Shown here: positions 8,049 through 15,830 of the stretch, piece after piece | Layout of the letters: each line of letters starts with the position of its first letter | Position numbering within the stretch: position 1 is the stretch's first letter | NCBI GenBank assembly: GCA_030605665.1 | Contig: JAUWHW010000038.1 | Coordinates: forward strand, 1-36,033 | From: Dehalococcoidia bacterium | GTDB lineage: Bacteria; Chloroflexota; Dehalococcoidia; GIF9; AB-539-J10 | Direction: 5' to 3' | Length of the DNA: 36,033 bases | The notes under the pieces: model-generated | Seen by the model: the letters and a program-made list of their open reading frames with translations, nothing else | Told to the model about the DNA's origin: nothing | Database searches by the model: none | Translations under genes and position numbers: made by a program

Positions 8049-8237
8049 TTATTTCTTTATACCTGCCGCTTTTAGTATAGCATGGCAGGTACCTTTGGGA
8101 ACTTCCTTTGGCCTGTGATAATCTACTCGAATTAATTTATCCCAGCCTGGCTTCCCATAGTACCTTATAGACCCCTTTTCTTTGATAACCCTAAATCCGT
8201 TCTCCTCTAATAGCCTCACCAGTTCGCTAAATTTCAC
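8049..8237 (-). CDS. hicA: HicA-like protein (toxin fold) lacking the usual catalytic His
   Basis: A 62-residue double-stranded-RNA-binding-fold protein: MKFSELVRLLEENGFRVIKE is the usual HicA opening, and GTCHAILKAAGIKK the usual ending (GTLRSILKQAGI-like). HicA mRNA interferases normally carry KGSH with a catalytic His in the second strand. Here the segment reads KGSIRYYGKPG, so Ile replaces His. Other His residues (DYHRPKE, GTCHAIL) are present but in different positions. This may be a divergent subfamily or a non-cleaving version. The start is GTG at 8237, overlapping the stop of a 16-residue upstream frame in a GTGA junction, with GGAG just before it. hicB follows 17 bases downstream. 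Confidence 0.75.
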   Translation of the reverse strand: MKFSELVRLLEENGFRVIKEKGSIRYYGKPGWDKLIRVDYHRPKEVPKGTCHAILKAAGIKK

Positions 8238-8284
8238 TTAGTTCTCCGCATGTAAATATTATACCATCTGAACATATGTGCCAT
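8234..8284 (-). CDS. Leader ORF (16 aa) translationally coupled to hicA
   Basis: A small frame begins with ATG at 8284 behind an excellent AAGGAGG ribosome-binding site, 9 bases away. It encodes MAHMFRWYNIYMRRTK and stops with TGA that overlaps the hicA GTG start (GTGA). Its stop/start overlap and strong initiation signal suggest translational coupling that would set hicA expression. No homology is known to me; it may be a genuine leader peptide or a chance frame in front of a strong Shine-Dalgarno sequence. Confidence 0.45.
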   Translation of the reverse strand: MAHMFRWYNIYMRRTK

Positions 8285-8335
8285 GTCGTATCTCCTCCTT
8301 TTACTTCAAATTTCGAAAATTAGCACCACCATTTC

Positions 8336-8410
8336 GCCTAACCTCCCCAGGCTTTGCGAAGCGCGGAGCATTTTGGCGAATGAAGTGAGACCTCAAACAC
8401 CGTGTTAGCC
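8336..8410 (-). repeat. Integron-attC-like / inverted-repeat element downstream of the frameshifted gene
   Basis: Read on the minus strand the 75 bases begin GGCTAAC (8404-8410) and end GTTAGGC (8336-8342), near-complementary ends with an inner GC-rich hairpin (GCTTCGCAAAGC). A matching GTTAGCCG lies at 9037-9044 upstream of the intervening gene, with 13 of 15 bases inverted-repeated (GTTAGCCGAAAAGCC against GTTAGCCGAAGGGCC). Either an attC-type recombination site or the end of a small mobile element would fit. The inner arms do not pair as well as classical attC arms, so the attC reading is tentative. Confidence 0.4.
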
Positions 8411-8431
8411 GAAGGGCCAAATAAAAAGTCC

Positions 8432-9018
8432 CTATGAAGATTTGGTTTGCCTCTTTTTTCTTTGCCTAGTCGTTTGAACAGAATAAATTTCTGGCACTTT
8501 GGGTTCTGACCTAACAAAAAGTTGTATAGTTCGAAGTATTTCAGAATCAATATCGCAGGTTTCTTGAGCAAGATAATTTACAAGTTCTTGAAATATTTTT
8601 TTCATAGTTAAACATTCTATGCCTTTGTCTTCTAGTACCCTCTGAGCCTCGTTATCAAATTCCCAAGAGACAAGGATTCTCTTCAAATTTTGTGTTTTAC
8701 ATCCAATTTGCTTTAAGGTTGCTAAGCCCTCTGGCGAGAAAAACTTCTCTCAATAAAAAAACCTGCTGTTCTCCTCTGGCTCGCCATTTTCTGTCTCTGC
8801 TTTGCTTCTGACGGACTGAATGGTTTATTTGTAATTCTTGAATAAGCGCTCGAGATTGAAACAGATGATTCAATGTGAAAAAAGGCTGGAGGTGACTTAC
8901 TTGGATCCACTCCAATTATGTCTAACTCTACTTGGCCAACATGTCTGACACTAGTTCTGGTAAAAATACCTCGAACATAGCGAAAATAGGCCTCAACAAT
9001 ACGTTCCGCAGCATTCAT
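8432..9018 (-). pseudogene. Frameshifted gene of unknown function, possible nuclease
   Basis: Two adjacent minus-strand frames read as one protein when a single shift is allowed. The first part runs MNAAERIVEAYFRYVRG, then GQVELDIIGVD, FHIESSVSIS, EEAKQ-like SEAKQRQKMASQRRT and GFFIER. The second resumes as FFSPEGLATLKQIGC, KRILVSWEFDNEAQ, then KKIFQEL and RTIQLFVR. The break is at a run of T (minus strand) near 8740-8750, giving a premature stop after FSRQRA. The ELDIIGVD...HIESSVS arrangement loosely recalls a PD-(D/E)xK nuclease core, but that is only a resemblance. It lies between inverted repeats (8404-8418 and 9030-9044), suggesting delivery as a cassette or mini-element, followed by decay or, less likely, sequencing error. 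Confidence 0.65.
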
Positions 9019-9049
9019 ATTATTCTTATGGCTTTTCGGCTAACATTCC

Positions 9050-9475
9050 TTATACGCCGTGTTCTCCTTGCTTGCATCCGAAGATCTCCACTTTGGTGGT
9101 ATTCTCCTCTTGACTCCGTATCCCACCAACCTTAATTACCCTCACGAAATCAATAGTATCATCTCTGAAGAGACCTAGTTTTGTATACTGCGATCCATCT
9201 TCCTGAATTTGGCGTCTGTAGAACGCATCTACAATAAGCTTGGGGACGTTTTCAATATCGAAGCGTCTATTGCCCGATTTTTTGACAAAGATACGAAATG
9301 CCCACTATTTAACACTAGGAATGTTATCAGGAAAACCTTCAGCAGCTTTGACTCGGATACGTTCTCTTTTATCCTTGTCAGTCTGGCCTTCTCTTGTATC
9401 TGCATAGGTAAAGGCTTCAGGTAAACTAAACGAGTGCACCTTCACATATTTAGCTTCATCATCCAGGTTCCACAT
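9050..9475 (-). pseudogene. RusA-like Holliday-junction resolvase interrupted by an in-frame amber codon
   Basis: From ATG at 9475 (GGAGGG ribosome-binding site) the frame reads MWNLDDEAKYVKVHSFSLPE, then RIRVKAAEGFPDNIPSVK, TAG at 9305, and continues in the same frame WAFRIFVKKSGNRRFDIENV-PKLIVDAF, LGLFRDDTIDFVRVIKVGG and VEIFGCKQGEHGV to TAA at 9050. The second half resembles E. coli RusA: RRRDLDNLQKAAFDAL aligns with NRRFDIENVPKLIVDAF, and LDDAQVVDYRVVK with RDDTIDFVRVIK, so metal-binding acidic residues and the catalytic Lys are conserved in position. No frameshift is needed, only the one stop. It is probably a recently inactivated phage-type resolvase. Frame continuity is seen; the family assignment is inference from this alignment. 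Confidence 0.6.
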
Positions 9476-9636
9476 TGTATTCTTACCCTCCATTTATGTT
9501 AACGAGAACATGGTCTCTAACTCGTTCATATCCGCACCGCGTGTACTACCCCAATCTGGGAGTATAGACGCATTGCGTATGTCTCCTTGCCAAAAATTTG
9601 GAGTCTCTTCACCGTATATCCCCGTGTTCGCCTTGA

Positions 9637-11250
9637 TCAGTCCTTTGCTTTCCCCGCTTGCTTTGTCAGCCAGTATTCTATGCTGTCTGCCAGAGCTAGC
9701 CAACTAGCTTCAATGATATTGGCTGAGCTGCCTACGGTTCTCCAGTGTTCCTTGCCGTCACTGGATTCGATAAGTACTCGCACCTGTGAGGCAGTGCCCG
9801 CGGTTTCTTCAAGTATACGCACCTTGTAATCGGTGAGCTCCACAACAGTCAGGTCGGGGTAGAATTGAATTAAAGCTTTGCGTAAAGCCTGGTCAAGTGC
9901 ATTGACTGGTCCATTACCTTCAGCAGCGGTATGTACTATCTTATCACCCACCTTAACCTTGATGGTGGCTTCTGATAGTGGCTCCTCTTGATTTCCACTA
10001 CTAGGAGGGCGACGGCGTTTCTCCATCACCACCATAAAATCAACTAGCTCAAAGGGTGGCTGGTAGTGGGGTTGAGCACGATGGAGTAACAAGTCGAACG
10101 ATGCTTCAGCGCTATCGTATTGAAAGCCCTGATTTTCTAGCGATTTAACCTGTTCTAGCACTCTGGCAATTCCTTTATTTCCAGGGAGAGGCAATCCACG
10201 CTCCTTAGCTTTGTAGATAATACTCCCCTTACCCGCTAGCTCAGAGATGATAACATGAGGACGATTACCCACTAGCCTAGGATTTATATGCTGGTAACTA
10301 TCTTCCCATTTTGCTAAACCAGAAACATGCATTCCGCCTTTGTGGGTAAAAGCACTGGCGCCCACATAAGGAAGCCTCTCATAAGGAGGCAAATTAGCTA
10401 TCTCAGATACATAGTGGGAAACATCACTAAGCTTATTTAGCTGTTTGTTAGTAACACAATCAATGCCCATCTTAAGTTTCAGAGTTGGAATGATAGAACA
10501 AAAATTGGTGTTGCCACAGCGTTCACCATAGCCATTGATGGTTCCTTGGATCTGAGTAGCGCCTGCCTGAACGGCGGCTAAAGAGTTAGCTACAGCAACT
10601 TCAATGTCGTTATGAGCATGGATACCCAAAGAGACAGGTGTCATTGCGAGCGAAGCAAAGCAATCCCGAACGGCTTCAACAGATTCTGCTATTTGTTGCG
10701 GTAAAGTGCCTCCATTAGTATCACAAAGGATGATACATTCGGCGCCAGCTTTAGCAGCGTGGGTAACAACCTCGAGCGCATATTTAGGATTCCCCTTATA
10801 GCCGTCAAAGAAGTGCTCGGCATCGAAGAAAACCCTGAGCCCATTTGCTCTCAGGTAACCAATAGAATCCGTGACCATATTGAGATTTTCTTCTAATGTA
10901 GTTTCCAGAACTTGGGTTACTTGCTTATCCCAGCCTTTGCCTACAATAGTGACCACCTTAGTTTTAGCCTCTAACAGAGCTTTAAGGTTAGCATCTTCTT
11001 CTACCTTACAATTTGAGTGTCTAGTGCTGCTAAAAGCAACTATCGTGGCGTGGTTTAAATTCAATTTCCGTGCCTGGATAAAGAATTCAGTATCTTTGGG
11101 GTTAGAGCCAGGCCAGCCACCTTCAATGAAGTCAATGCCTAGCTCATCTAATTTCTGAGCAATCTTCAATTTATCCTCAACGGAAAAGGAAATCCCCTCC
11201 TGTTGGGTTCCATCCCTTAAAGTTGTGTCATAAAGCTGTATACAAATCAC
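9637..11250 (-). CDS. cimA: (R)-citramalate synthase
   Basis: Condenses pyruvate with acetyl-CoA to citramalate, the first step of threonine-independent isoleucine synthesis; LeuCDB then give 2-oxobutyrate. The 537-residue protein has the DRE-TIM catalytic barrel (LYDTTLRDGTQQEGISFS at 6-23, ILCDTNGG at 174-181, GIHAHNDIEVAVANS at 209-223, NGYGERCGNTNF near 240-251) and a C-terminal LeuA dimer/regulatory domain from about 410. The GTQQEGI and GWPGSNPKD segments mark CimA rather than LeuA. The start is GTG at 11250 with GGTGGAG 6 bases away. Residues 195-206 (RDCFASLAMTPV) are encoded by an interspersed repeat and form an insertion before the GIHAHND motif. It is the last intact gene of the long minus-strand cluster. 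Confidence 0.93.
   Translation of the reverse strand: MICIQLYDTTLRDGTQQEGISFSVEDKLKIAQKLDELGIDFIEGGWPGSNPKDTEFFIQARKLNLNHATIVAFSSTRHSNCKVEEDANLKALLEAKTKVVTIVGKGWDKQVTQVLETTLEENLNMVTDSIGYLRANGLRVFFDAEHFFDGYKGNPKYALEVVTHAAKAGAECIILCDTNGGTLPQQIAESVEAVRDCFASLAMTPVSLGIHAHNDIEVAVANSLAAVQAGATQIQGTINGYGERCGNTNFCSIIPTLKLKMGIDCVTNKQLNKLSDVSHYVSEIANLPPYERLPYVGASAFTHKGGMHVSGLAKWEDSYQHINPRLVGNRPHVIISELAGKGSIIYKAKERGLPLPGNKGIARVLEQVKSLENQGFQYDSAEASFDLLLHRAQPHYQPPFELVDFMVVMEKRRRPPSSGNQEEPLSEATIKVKVGDKIVHTAAEGNGPVNALDQALRKALIQFYPDLTVVELTDYKVRILEETAGTASQVRVLIESSDGKEHWRTVGSSANIIEASWLALADSIEYWLTKQAGKAKD
10636..10670 (-). repeat. Interspersed repeat (TCATTGCGAG type) inside cimA
   Basis: The plus strand shows TCATTGCGAGCGAAGCAAAG followed by CAATCCC, the well-known second flavour of the dispersed repeat. 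On the coding strand it is read in frame as RDCFASLAMT. It adds roughly ten residues in a barrel loop without breaking cimA. Confidence 0.8.
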
Positions 11251-11311
11251 TGTGACTCCACCTATATTTAAAGTATAGTTATCTCATTCAGTAAGCAAGA
11301 TAAATAAGTTC

Positions 11312-12079
11312 TTACCATTTAGGCTCTCTCTTTTCTAGAAATGCTCTCATTCCCTCTTTTGCTTCTTCAGTTGCTGCCAAAATGGCAAGCATTTCTGCGC
11401 TATGCTCCAATGCCTTATCATATTCCATATCAGCACAAGTATAGAAGTTCCTTTTCCCCATAACAATAGAAATAGGATTTTTGCTTAGTATCTTTTTAGC
11501 TAGTTCAATTGTCGCTGACTCAAGTTCCTTCTTGGGACAAGTTATATTCACTATTCCTAACTTTTCTGCCTTCTGGGCGTTAATTATCTGCCCGGTTAAT
11601 CCCATCTCTAGTGCTTTTTTTCTACCTGTGACTCGTGGAAGCATTGCTGCAGTGGGGCCCATGCACGCAAGTCCCACGTTTACCGCGGTAGTTCCAAAGT
11701 GAGCATCCTCAGATGCTACAGCCAGGTCACAGGATAAAACAATTCCTGTACCACCTGCGGTAGCATAGCCATGGACCATGGCTATTGTCAGTTTACTTAT
11801 GCTGTGGAAAGTCTTATACATGCTGTTCAGCCCAAGGAAGAAGTTACGACATCCTGTCTGGTCAAGGGTGACGATTTCACCAACATCAGCTCCCAGACAG
11901 AAATTTTCCCCGGCTCCTCTCACTATGATTAACCTTGTTTGCTTCTCTGAATCTAGTTCTTCAAGAGTTTGTGAAATTTCAGTAAAGAGTTCTTGGTTAA
12001 GCACATTGCCAGGAGGGCGATCCAATGTGAGAAAGGCAATCTCTCTTTGCTTATCAACAACTACATATTTGTGTTCCAT
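11312..12079 (-). CDS. Enoyl-CoA hydratase/isomerase (crotonase) family protein
   Basis: A 255-residue crotonase-fold protein acting on an acyl-CoA. The oxyanion-hole segments are GENFCLGADVGE (about 57-68) and HGYATAGGTGIVLSCDLAVA (about 104-123), followed by FGTTAVNVGLACMGP and the LTGQIINAQKAEKLGIVN block. Classical hydratases carry Glu in the GGGCE and PEI positions. Here those read GGTGI and TAVN, so both catalytic glutamates appear to be missing, which argues against simple crotonyl-CoA hydration and leaves isomerase, hydrolase or other chemistry open. It sits inside the leucine/isoleucine cluster between leuB and cimA (42 and 61 bases from its neighbours), so it is co-transcribed, yet its contribution to that pathway is not obvious. 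Confidence 0.85.
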   Translation of the reverse strand: MEHKYVVVDKQREIAFLTLDRPPGNVLNQELFTEISQTLEELDSEKQTRLIIVRGAGENFCLGADVGEIVTLDQTGCRNFFLGLNSMYKTFHSISKLTIAMVHGYATAGGTGIVLSCDLAVASEDAHFGTTAVNVGLACMGPTAAMLPRVTGRKKALEMGLTGQIINAQKAEKLGIVNITCPKKELESATIELAKKILSKNPISIVMGKRNFYTCADMEYDKALEHSAEMLAILAATEEAKEGMRAFLEKREPKW

Positions 12080-12121
12080 AGTTATCTTAGCTCACTCCAA
12101 TTTGCTACCAGCACCCTGCCA

Positions 12122-13213
12122 TCAATGTTGCTTTATCCACTCGGCAATCAAGTCTCCTGTTTCCTTTGTCCCTACTTTGATTTTTCCTGCGCTCATTATA
12201 TCGTAAGTTCTATAATCCTGCTCCAAGATAGCAATAACGGCATTTTCTATGGCTTGGGCTTCAGTTTCCAATTCAAACGAATGGTGGAGCATCATAGCCA
12301 CACTTAATATAGTGGCGATAGGGTTAGCCATGTTTTGCCCTGCTCGCCGTGGAGCGCTGCCATGAATTGGTTCGTACATACCAAATGCCTTCCTCTTAGG
12401 AATTCCAGCTAGGCTAGCTGAGGGTAACATACCCATAGAGCCAGCCAGCATTGAAGCCTCATCGGTAAGAATATCACCAAACATATTTTCGGTGACTAAA
12501 ACATCAAATTCACTAGGATGCTGGATAAGTCGCATAGCGCAGGCATCAACTAGCATATGCTCCAATTCGACATCAGGATAATCAGCGGAAATTTCCATGG
12601 CAATTTGCCGCCATAGTCGCGATGATTGGAGTACATTAGCTTTATCAACTGAAACTAACTTTTTATGGCGGCTACGGGCTAACTCAAAACCAACCCGCAA
12701 TATGCGTTCAATCTCTGCTTCAGAATAAGCCATGGTATCAACAGCCTGCCTTCCCTCTGAGCTTCGCCATTGCTTTTTAGGCTGTCCAAAATAAAGCCCT
12801 CCCGTGAGTTCCCTTACTATGACTAAATCAACTTCTTCAATTATCTCTGGTTTGAGTGAGGTGGAGTTAATCAGCATAGGTAAAACTTTTACTGGACGCA
12901 AATTAGCAAATAGCCTTAATCCCTTCCTTAGAGCTAAGAGCCCATCTTCAGGATGGACTTCTGCTTTGGGGTCATCCCAGTTTGATCCACCAACAGCACC
13001 AAGCAATACAGCATCACATTGTTTGCACATATTTAGTGTTTCTTCGCTGAGAGCTGTGCCCAAGGTATCTATGGCAACACCACCTACTAAACCTTGATGT
13101 AAATGGAACCTATGCCCGAACTTTTCGCCTACAGCCTGCAAAACTTTCGTTGCCTCAGCTATAACCTCAGGTCCAATACCATCGCCAGGTAAAACCGCTA
13201 CATCAAATTCCAT
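12122..13213 (-). CDS. leuB: 3-isopropylmalate dehydrogenase
   Basis: Oxidises and decarboxylates 3-isopropylmalate to 2-oxoisocaproate with NAD, and the analogous 3-methylmalate in the citramalate route. The 363-residue product opens [17 protein letters not shown], with [10 protein letters not shown] near 74-83, [10 protein letters not shown] near 98-107, the YSEAEIERI block, and the decarboxylating-dehydrogenase signature [20 protein letters not shown] near 245-264. A longer frame to 13252 exists, but its extra 13 residues come from the interspersed repeat; ATG at 13213 follows GAGGG at good spacing. It lies between leuD and the crotonase gene on the same strand. Confidence 0.96.
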   Translation of the reverse strand: MEFDVAVLPGDGIGPEVIAEATKVLQAVGEKFGHRFHLHQGLVGGVAIDTLGTALSEETLNMCKQCDAVLLGAVGGSNWDDPKAEVHPEDGLLALRKGLRLFANLRPVKVLPMLINSTSLKPEIIEEVDLVIVRELTGGLYFGQPKKQWRSSEGRQAVDTMAYSEAEIERILRVGFELARSRHKKLVSVDKANVLQSSRLWRQIAMEISADYPDVELEHMLVDACAMRLIQHPSEFDVLVTENMFGDILTDEASMLAGSMGMLPSASLAGIPKRKAFGMYEPIHGSAPRRAGQNMANPIATILSVAMMLHHSFELETEAQAIENAVIAILEQDYRTYDIMSAGKIKVGTKETGDLIAEWIKQH

Positions 13214-13252
13214 ACCTATTCCCTCATTCCTCGCTGTGTCATTCTGAGTCAT

Positions 13253-13347
13253 CGTTTATCATTCTGAGCCCTTCGCTTTCTGTCATTCTGAGGAAGCGAA
13301 GCGACCGAAGAATCTCGGAAACCCTTCGCTATCACTCAGGGTGACAG
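13253..13347. repeat. Interspersed palindromic repeat cluster between leuB and leuD
   Basis: The whole leuD-leuB spacer is occupied by repeat units: a short TCATTCTGAGCCCTTCGC piece, then a fuller copy with TCATTCTGAGGAAGCGAAGC, GACCGAAGAATCTC and a closing ACTCAGGGTGACA arm. The outer arms (TCATTCTGAG and CTCAGGGTGACA) are roughly complementary, so the RNA can fold into a hairpin within the operon transcript. Confidence 0.8.
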
Positions 13348-13845
13348 TTAAACACCTCGTAATCTATGTTTAGTATATTCAATTAGCCCCCCAGCATTGA
13401 TGATACCCATCATAAATTCGGGATAAGGATTAGCCATAAATGTCTTATGCTTGGAAATGTTCTTAATTTCCCCGCTAGTCAAATCTACTTCTAGTATATC
13501 GCCAGACTCTGTTTCATCTACTACTTCAGCACATTCCAGAAGAGGCAAGCCAATATTGATAGCATTACGGAAGAAGATACGGGCAAAGCTTTGAGCAATA
13601 ACACAAGATATACCACAAGCCTTAATAGCTAAAGGGGCGTGTTCCCGAGATGAACCGCAGCCAAAATTAGTAGTAGCAACGATTATATCTCCGGGCTCAA
13701 CTTTAGTAGCAAACTCAGGGTCAACATCCTCCATGCAATGCTTGGCTAATTCATCAGGCTCAGAGACATTAAGGTAGCGTGCTGGTATGATGACATCTGT
13801 ATTGACATCGGCGCTGTACTTATGGACTTTACCTTTTAATCTCAC
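13348..13845 (-). CDS. leuD: 3-isopropylmalate dehydratase small subunit
   Basis: Swivel-domain subunit of the isopropylmalate isomerase, partner of LeuC; also works on citramalate. At 165 residues it is the short archaeal/homoaconitase-like type. Visible features are [11 protein letters not shown] (about 15-25) and [19 protein letters not shown] (about 60-78), the substrate-recognition loop, followed by [20 protein letters not shown] (about 84-103). The start is GTG at 13845 with GGGAGAG upstream. leuC precedes it, but a GIY-YIG gene is wedged between the two subunits, which is unusual because leuC and leuD are normally adjacent. Confidence 0.95.
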   Translation of the reverse strand: MRLKGKVHKYSADVNTDVIIPARYLNVSEPDELAKHCMEDVDPEFATKVEPGDIIVATTNFGCGSSREHAPLAIKACGISCVIAQSFARIFFRNAINIGLPLLECAEVVDETESGDILEVDLTSGEIKNISKHKTFMANPYPEFMMGIINAGGLIEYTKHRLRGV

Positions 13846-13865
13846 CTAAATACTCTCCCTCTGGG

Positions 13866-14324
13866 CTAATGGGTACTAAAATCATTGTATGGGGCATTCA
13901 ATGCCAAAGCTGCATAGATCTCAAACAGTGCTTGGGTAACTTGGTCATCAACTTGTATGACGCGTATTTTCATTTGAACAACACGGTTCTTCGCTTCAAA
14001 AAAGGCCTTATCGAAACCTGGGGCTTGCTCCAATTCTTTGCGTGTAACATAGCCAGGGATCCCTTTAGCACGCATCTTCTCCTTGGCTAGATTGAAAGCA
14101 AATGAGGCACTATTGTGTGTTGAACTCAACCTGCCATGCTCTTGAAGCCGTGTCCTCAGTCGATTAGATCGCCCCACATAGAGAGCTTTATCATTCTCGT
14201 AAAATACATAGACGCCCGACTTGGGAATGGCAACAAGATTTTCCCGCGTTCGAAAAGGTTGAGACTCCAGACTCTGAAGCAATCCCGGCATCTTTGCTAC
14301 CAATTCGTCAAATTTCATGTTCAT
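13866..14324 (-). CDS. GIY-YIG nuclease family protein
   Basis: A 152-residue protein with a GIY-YIG endonuclease core: SGVYVFYENDKALYVGRSN (about 36-54) supplies the two tyrosines, NRLRTRLQEHG (about 54-64) the catalytic Arg, and FEIYAALAL near the C-terminus the metal-binding Glu. It has a small N-terminal helical region and no obvious DNA-binding extra domain. The start ATG at 14324 follows AAGGAG inside the end of leuC, 7 bases downstream of the leuC stop, so it is translated as part of the leu operon. Its target is unknown; UvrC or homing-enzyme function is not supported. It separates leuC from leuD, probably as a late guest in the operon. Confidence 0.85.
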   Translation of the reverse strand: MNMKFDELVAKMPGLLQSLESQPFRTRENLVAIPKSGVYVFYENDKALYVGRSNRLRTRLQEHGRLSSTHNSASFAFNLAKEKMRAKGIPGYVTRKELEQAPGFDKAFFEAKNRVVQMKIRVIQVDDQVTQALFEIYAALALNAPYNDFSTH

Positions 14325-14331
14325 CTAAGTA

Positions 14332-15693
14332 TCATCGACTCCTTTGAAGGACTTCTTCAGGATCGGCGATCCTGCCTAGAATAGCGCTGGCGGCAGCTAC
14401 AGCTGGTCCAGCCAAGTAGACTTCAGACTTGGGGCTTCCCATCCTACCGACAAAATTGCGGTTGGTAGTGGATAGGCAGCGCTCACCAGCAGCTAAAACT
14501 CCCATATGTCCGCCAAGGCAAGGTCCACAAGTAGGAGTGCTTACCACAGCCCCAGCCTCTATGAAAATTTCTATCAATCCCTCTCTTAATGCATCAAGAT
14601 AAACCTTCTGTGTGCCCGGGATGATAATGCATCTAATTTCTGGATGTATTTGCCTTCCTTTGAGCAATTTAGATGCTACCCTCAAATCATCAAGACGACC
14701 ATTGGTGCAACTGCCAATTACCACCTGATCTAGTTTTATGTCATCTACCTGACTTACAGGTTTAGTATTAGAAGGAATATGAGGGAAAGCTACCTGGGGC
14801 TCGATTTTTGATACGTCATACTCGATAACCCTAGCGTATTCAGCATTTTCGGCTGGCTGAGATTCTTCGCTTCGCTCAGAATGACAGGGAGCGAAGGGCT
14901 CAGAATGACAGGGAGCGAAGGGCTCAGAATGACAGGGAGCGAAGGGCTCAGAATGACAATGACGAGAGTGCTCCTTTACATATTCTTTAGTTTTATCATC
15001 CACACTGAAGATACCTGCCTTAGCTCCCGCTTCAATGGCCATATTTGCCATAGTGAAGCGTCCATCTATTGATAGCTCGTCGATTGCCTCGCCAGTAAAT
15101 TCCATAACTGAATAAAGAGCACCATCCACACCAATATCGCCAATGGTATAAAGGATGAGGTCCTTACCACCAATCCATTTAGGTAATTTTCCGTGGTAAA
15201 TAAACTTAATGGTTTCTGGTACCTTCATCCATATTTCTCCTGTCGCCATAGCCACGGCGATATCGGTTGAGCCCATACCAGTAGCAAAAGCACCTAAAGC
15301 ACCGTAGGTGCAAGTGTGAGAGTCAGCACCAATGATAACCTGGCCAGGCAAAACAAAGCCTCGCTCAGGCAGAAGCACATGCTCTATCCCCATCCGCCCT
15401 ACCTCAAAGTAAATTATTCCCTGCCCCTTAGCAAACTCCCGCATCAACTTTGCTTGCTCGGCAGATTGTATATCTTTGTTGGGGCAAAAATGGTCAGGAA
15501 CCATAACTACTTTTCTAGGGTCGAAAACTTTAGATATCCCGAGCTTACGGAACTCCTTTATGGCTAAAGGTGCTGTTATATCATTGGACAAAACCAGGTC
15601 AACTTTGACATTTATAAATTCGCCGGGGCTGATTTCCTTCTTATCACTATGGGCTGTTAAGATTTCCTCAACTAAGGTCAAATTGCCTCGCAA
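14332..15693 (-). CDS. leuC: 3-isopropylmalate dehydratase large subunit, with repeat-derived insertion
   Basis: Aconitase-superfamily [4Fe-4S] enzyme that isomerises 2- to 3-isopropylmalate and citramalate to 3-methylmalate with LeuD. Cluster cysteines are in IGSCTNGR and [30 protein letters not shown] (about 124-142) and the C-terminal [11 protein letters not shown] are also seen. At 453 residues it is about 30 longer than its homoaconitase-like relatives. The excess is residues 243-279, three copies of CHSEPFAP followed by CHSERSEES, encoded by interspersed repeats and placed in a loop before [12 protein letters not shown]. The reading frame is kept. The start is uncertain: TTG at 15693 or TTG at 15681 (behind GAGG). 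Confidence 0.93.
   Translation of the reverse strand: MRGNLTLVEEILTAHSDKKEISPGEFINVKVDLVLSNDITAPLAIKEFRKLGISKVFDPRKVVMVPDHFCPNKDIQSAEQAKLMREFAKGQGIIYFEVGRMGIEHVLLPERGFVLPGQVIIGADSHTCTYGALGAFATGMGSTDIAVAMATGEIWMKVPETIKFIYHGKLPKWIGGKDLILYTIGDIGVDGALYSVMEFTGEAIDELSIDGRFTMANMAIEAGAKAGIFSVDDKTKEYVKEHSRHCHSEPFAPCHSEPFAPCHSEPFAPCHSERSEESQPAENAEYARVIEYDVSKIEPQVAFPHIPSNTKPVSQVDDIKLDQVVIGSCTNGRLDDLRVASKLLKGRQIHPEIRCIIIPGTQKVYLDALREGLIEIFIEAGAVVSTPTCGPCLGGHMGVLAAGERCLSTTNRNFVGRMGSPKSEVYLAGPAVAAASAILGRIADPEEVLQRSR
14865..14968 (-). repeat. In-frame 24-bp tandem repeat array inside leuC
   Basis: Three exact head-to-tail 24-base units (14877-14900, 14901-14924, 14925-14948), each starting CAGAATGACAGGG on the plus strand, are followed by a partial fourth and preceded by a TTCGCTTCGCTCAGAATG unit. 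Each unit derives from the interspersed TCATTCTGAG repeat. The period is a multiple of three, so copy-number change would alter LeuC by 8 residues at a time without a frameshift. Confidence 0.92.
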
Positions 15694-15830
15694 ACATCAA
15701 ATAAAATCAAAAGTCAAATATCAAAAATCAAAATGACAACTCAAAATGTAAAACTGTTTTATTTTTGCTCTGTATTTTTGCATTTTGCATTTTAATCTTT
15801 TATTTACTGTGGTGATAGGAATGGACTCGA
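15694..15830. repeat. AT-rich low-complexity spacer between leuA and leuC
   Basis: This spacer is built of short direct repeats: ATCAAAA/GTCAAAT-like words at 15696-15735 and TTTGCAT words at 15775-15795. It has no open frame and contrasts with the otherwise tight cluster. It could be a repeat remnant or a loosely structured transcript segment; no clear terminator or promoter is seen. Confidence 0.55.

Noticed and set aside
8404..9044. Confident integron call
   Set aside because: The inner arms of the attC-like sequence do not pair convincingly and no integrase is in view; a terminal-inverted-repeat element explains the ends equally well, so it is kept as tentative.
9494..9703. Minus-strand frame of 69 codons overlapping the end of cimA
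   Set aside because: It overlaps the conserved cimA C-terminus in another frame and has no recognisable motif.
14865..14968. Possible CRISPR array in leuC
   Set aside because: Units are contiguous 24-base tandems with no spacers, inside an intact coding frame; no cas genes are present.
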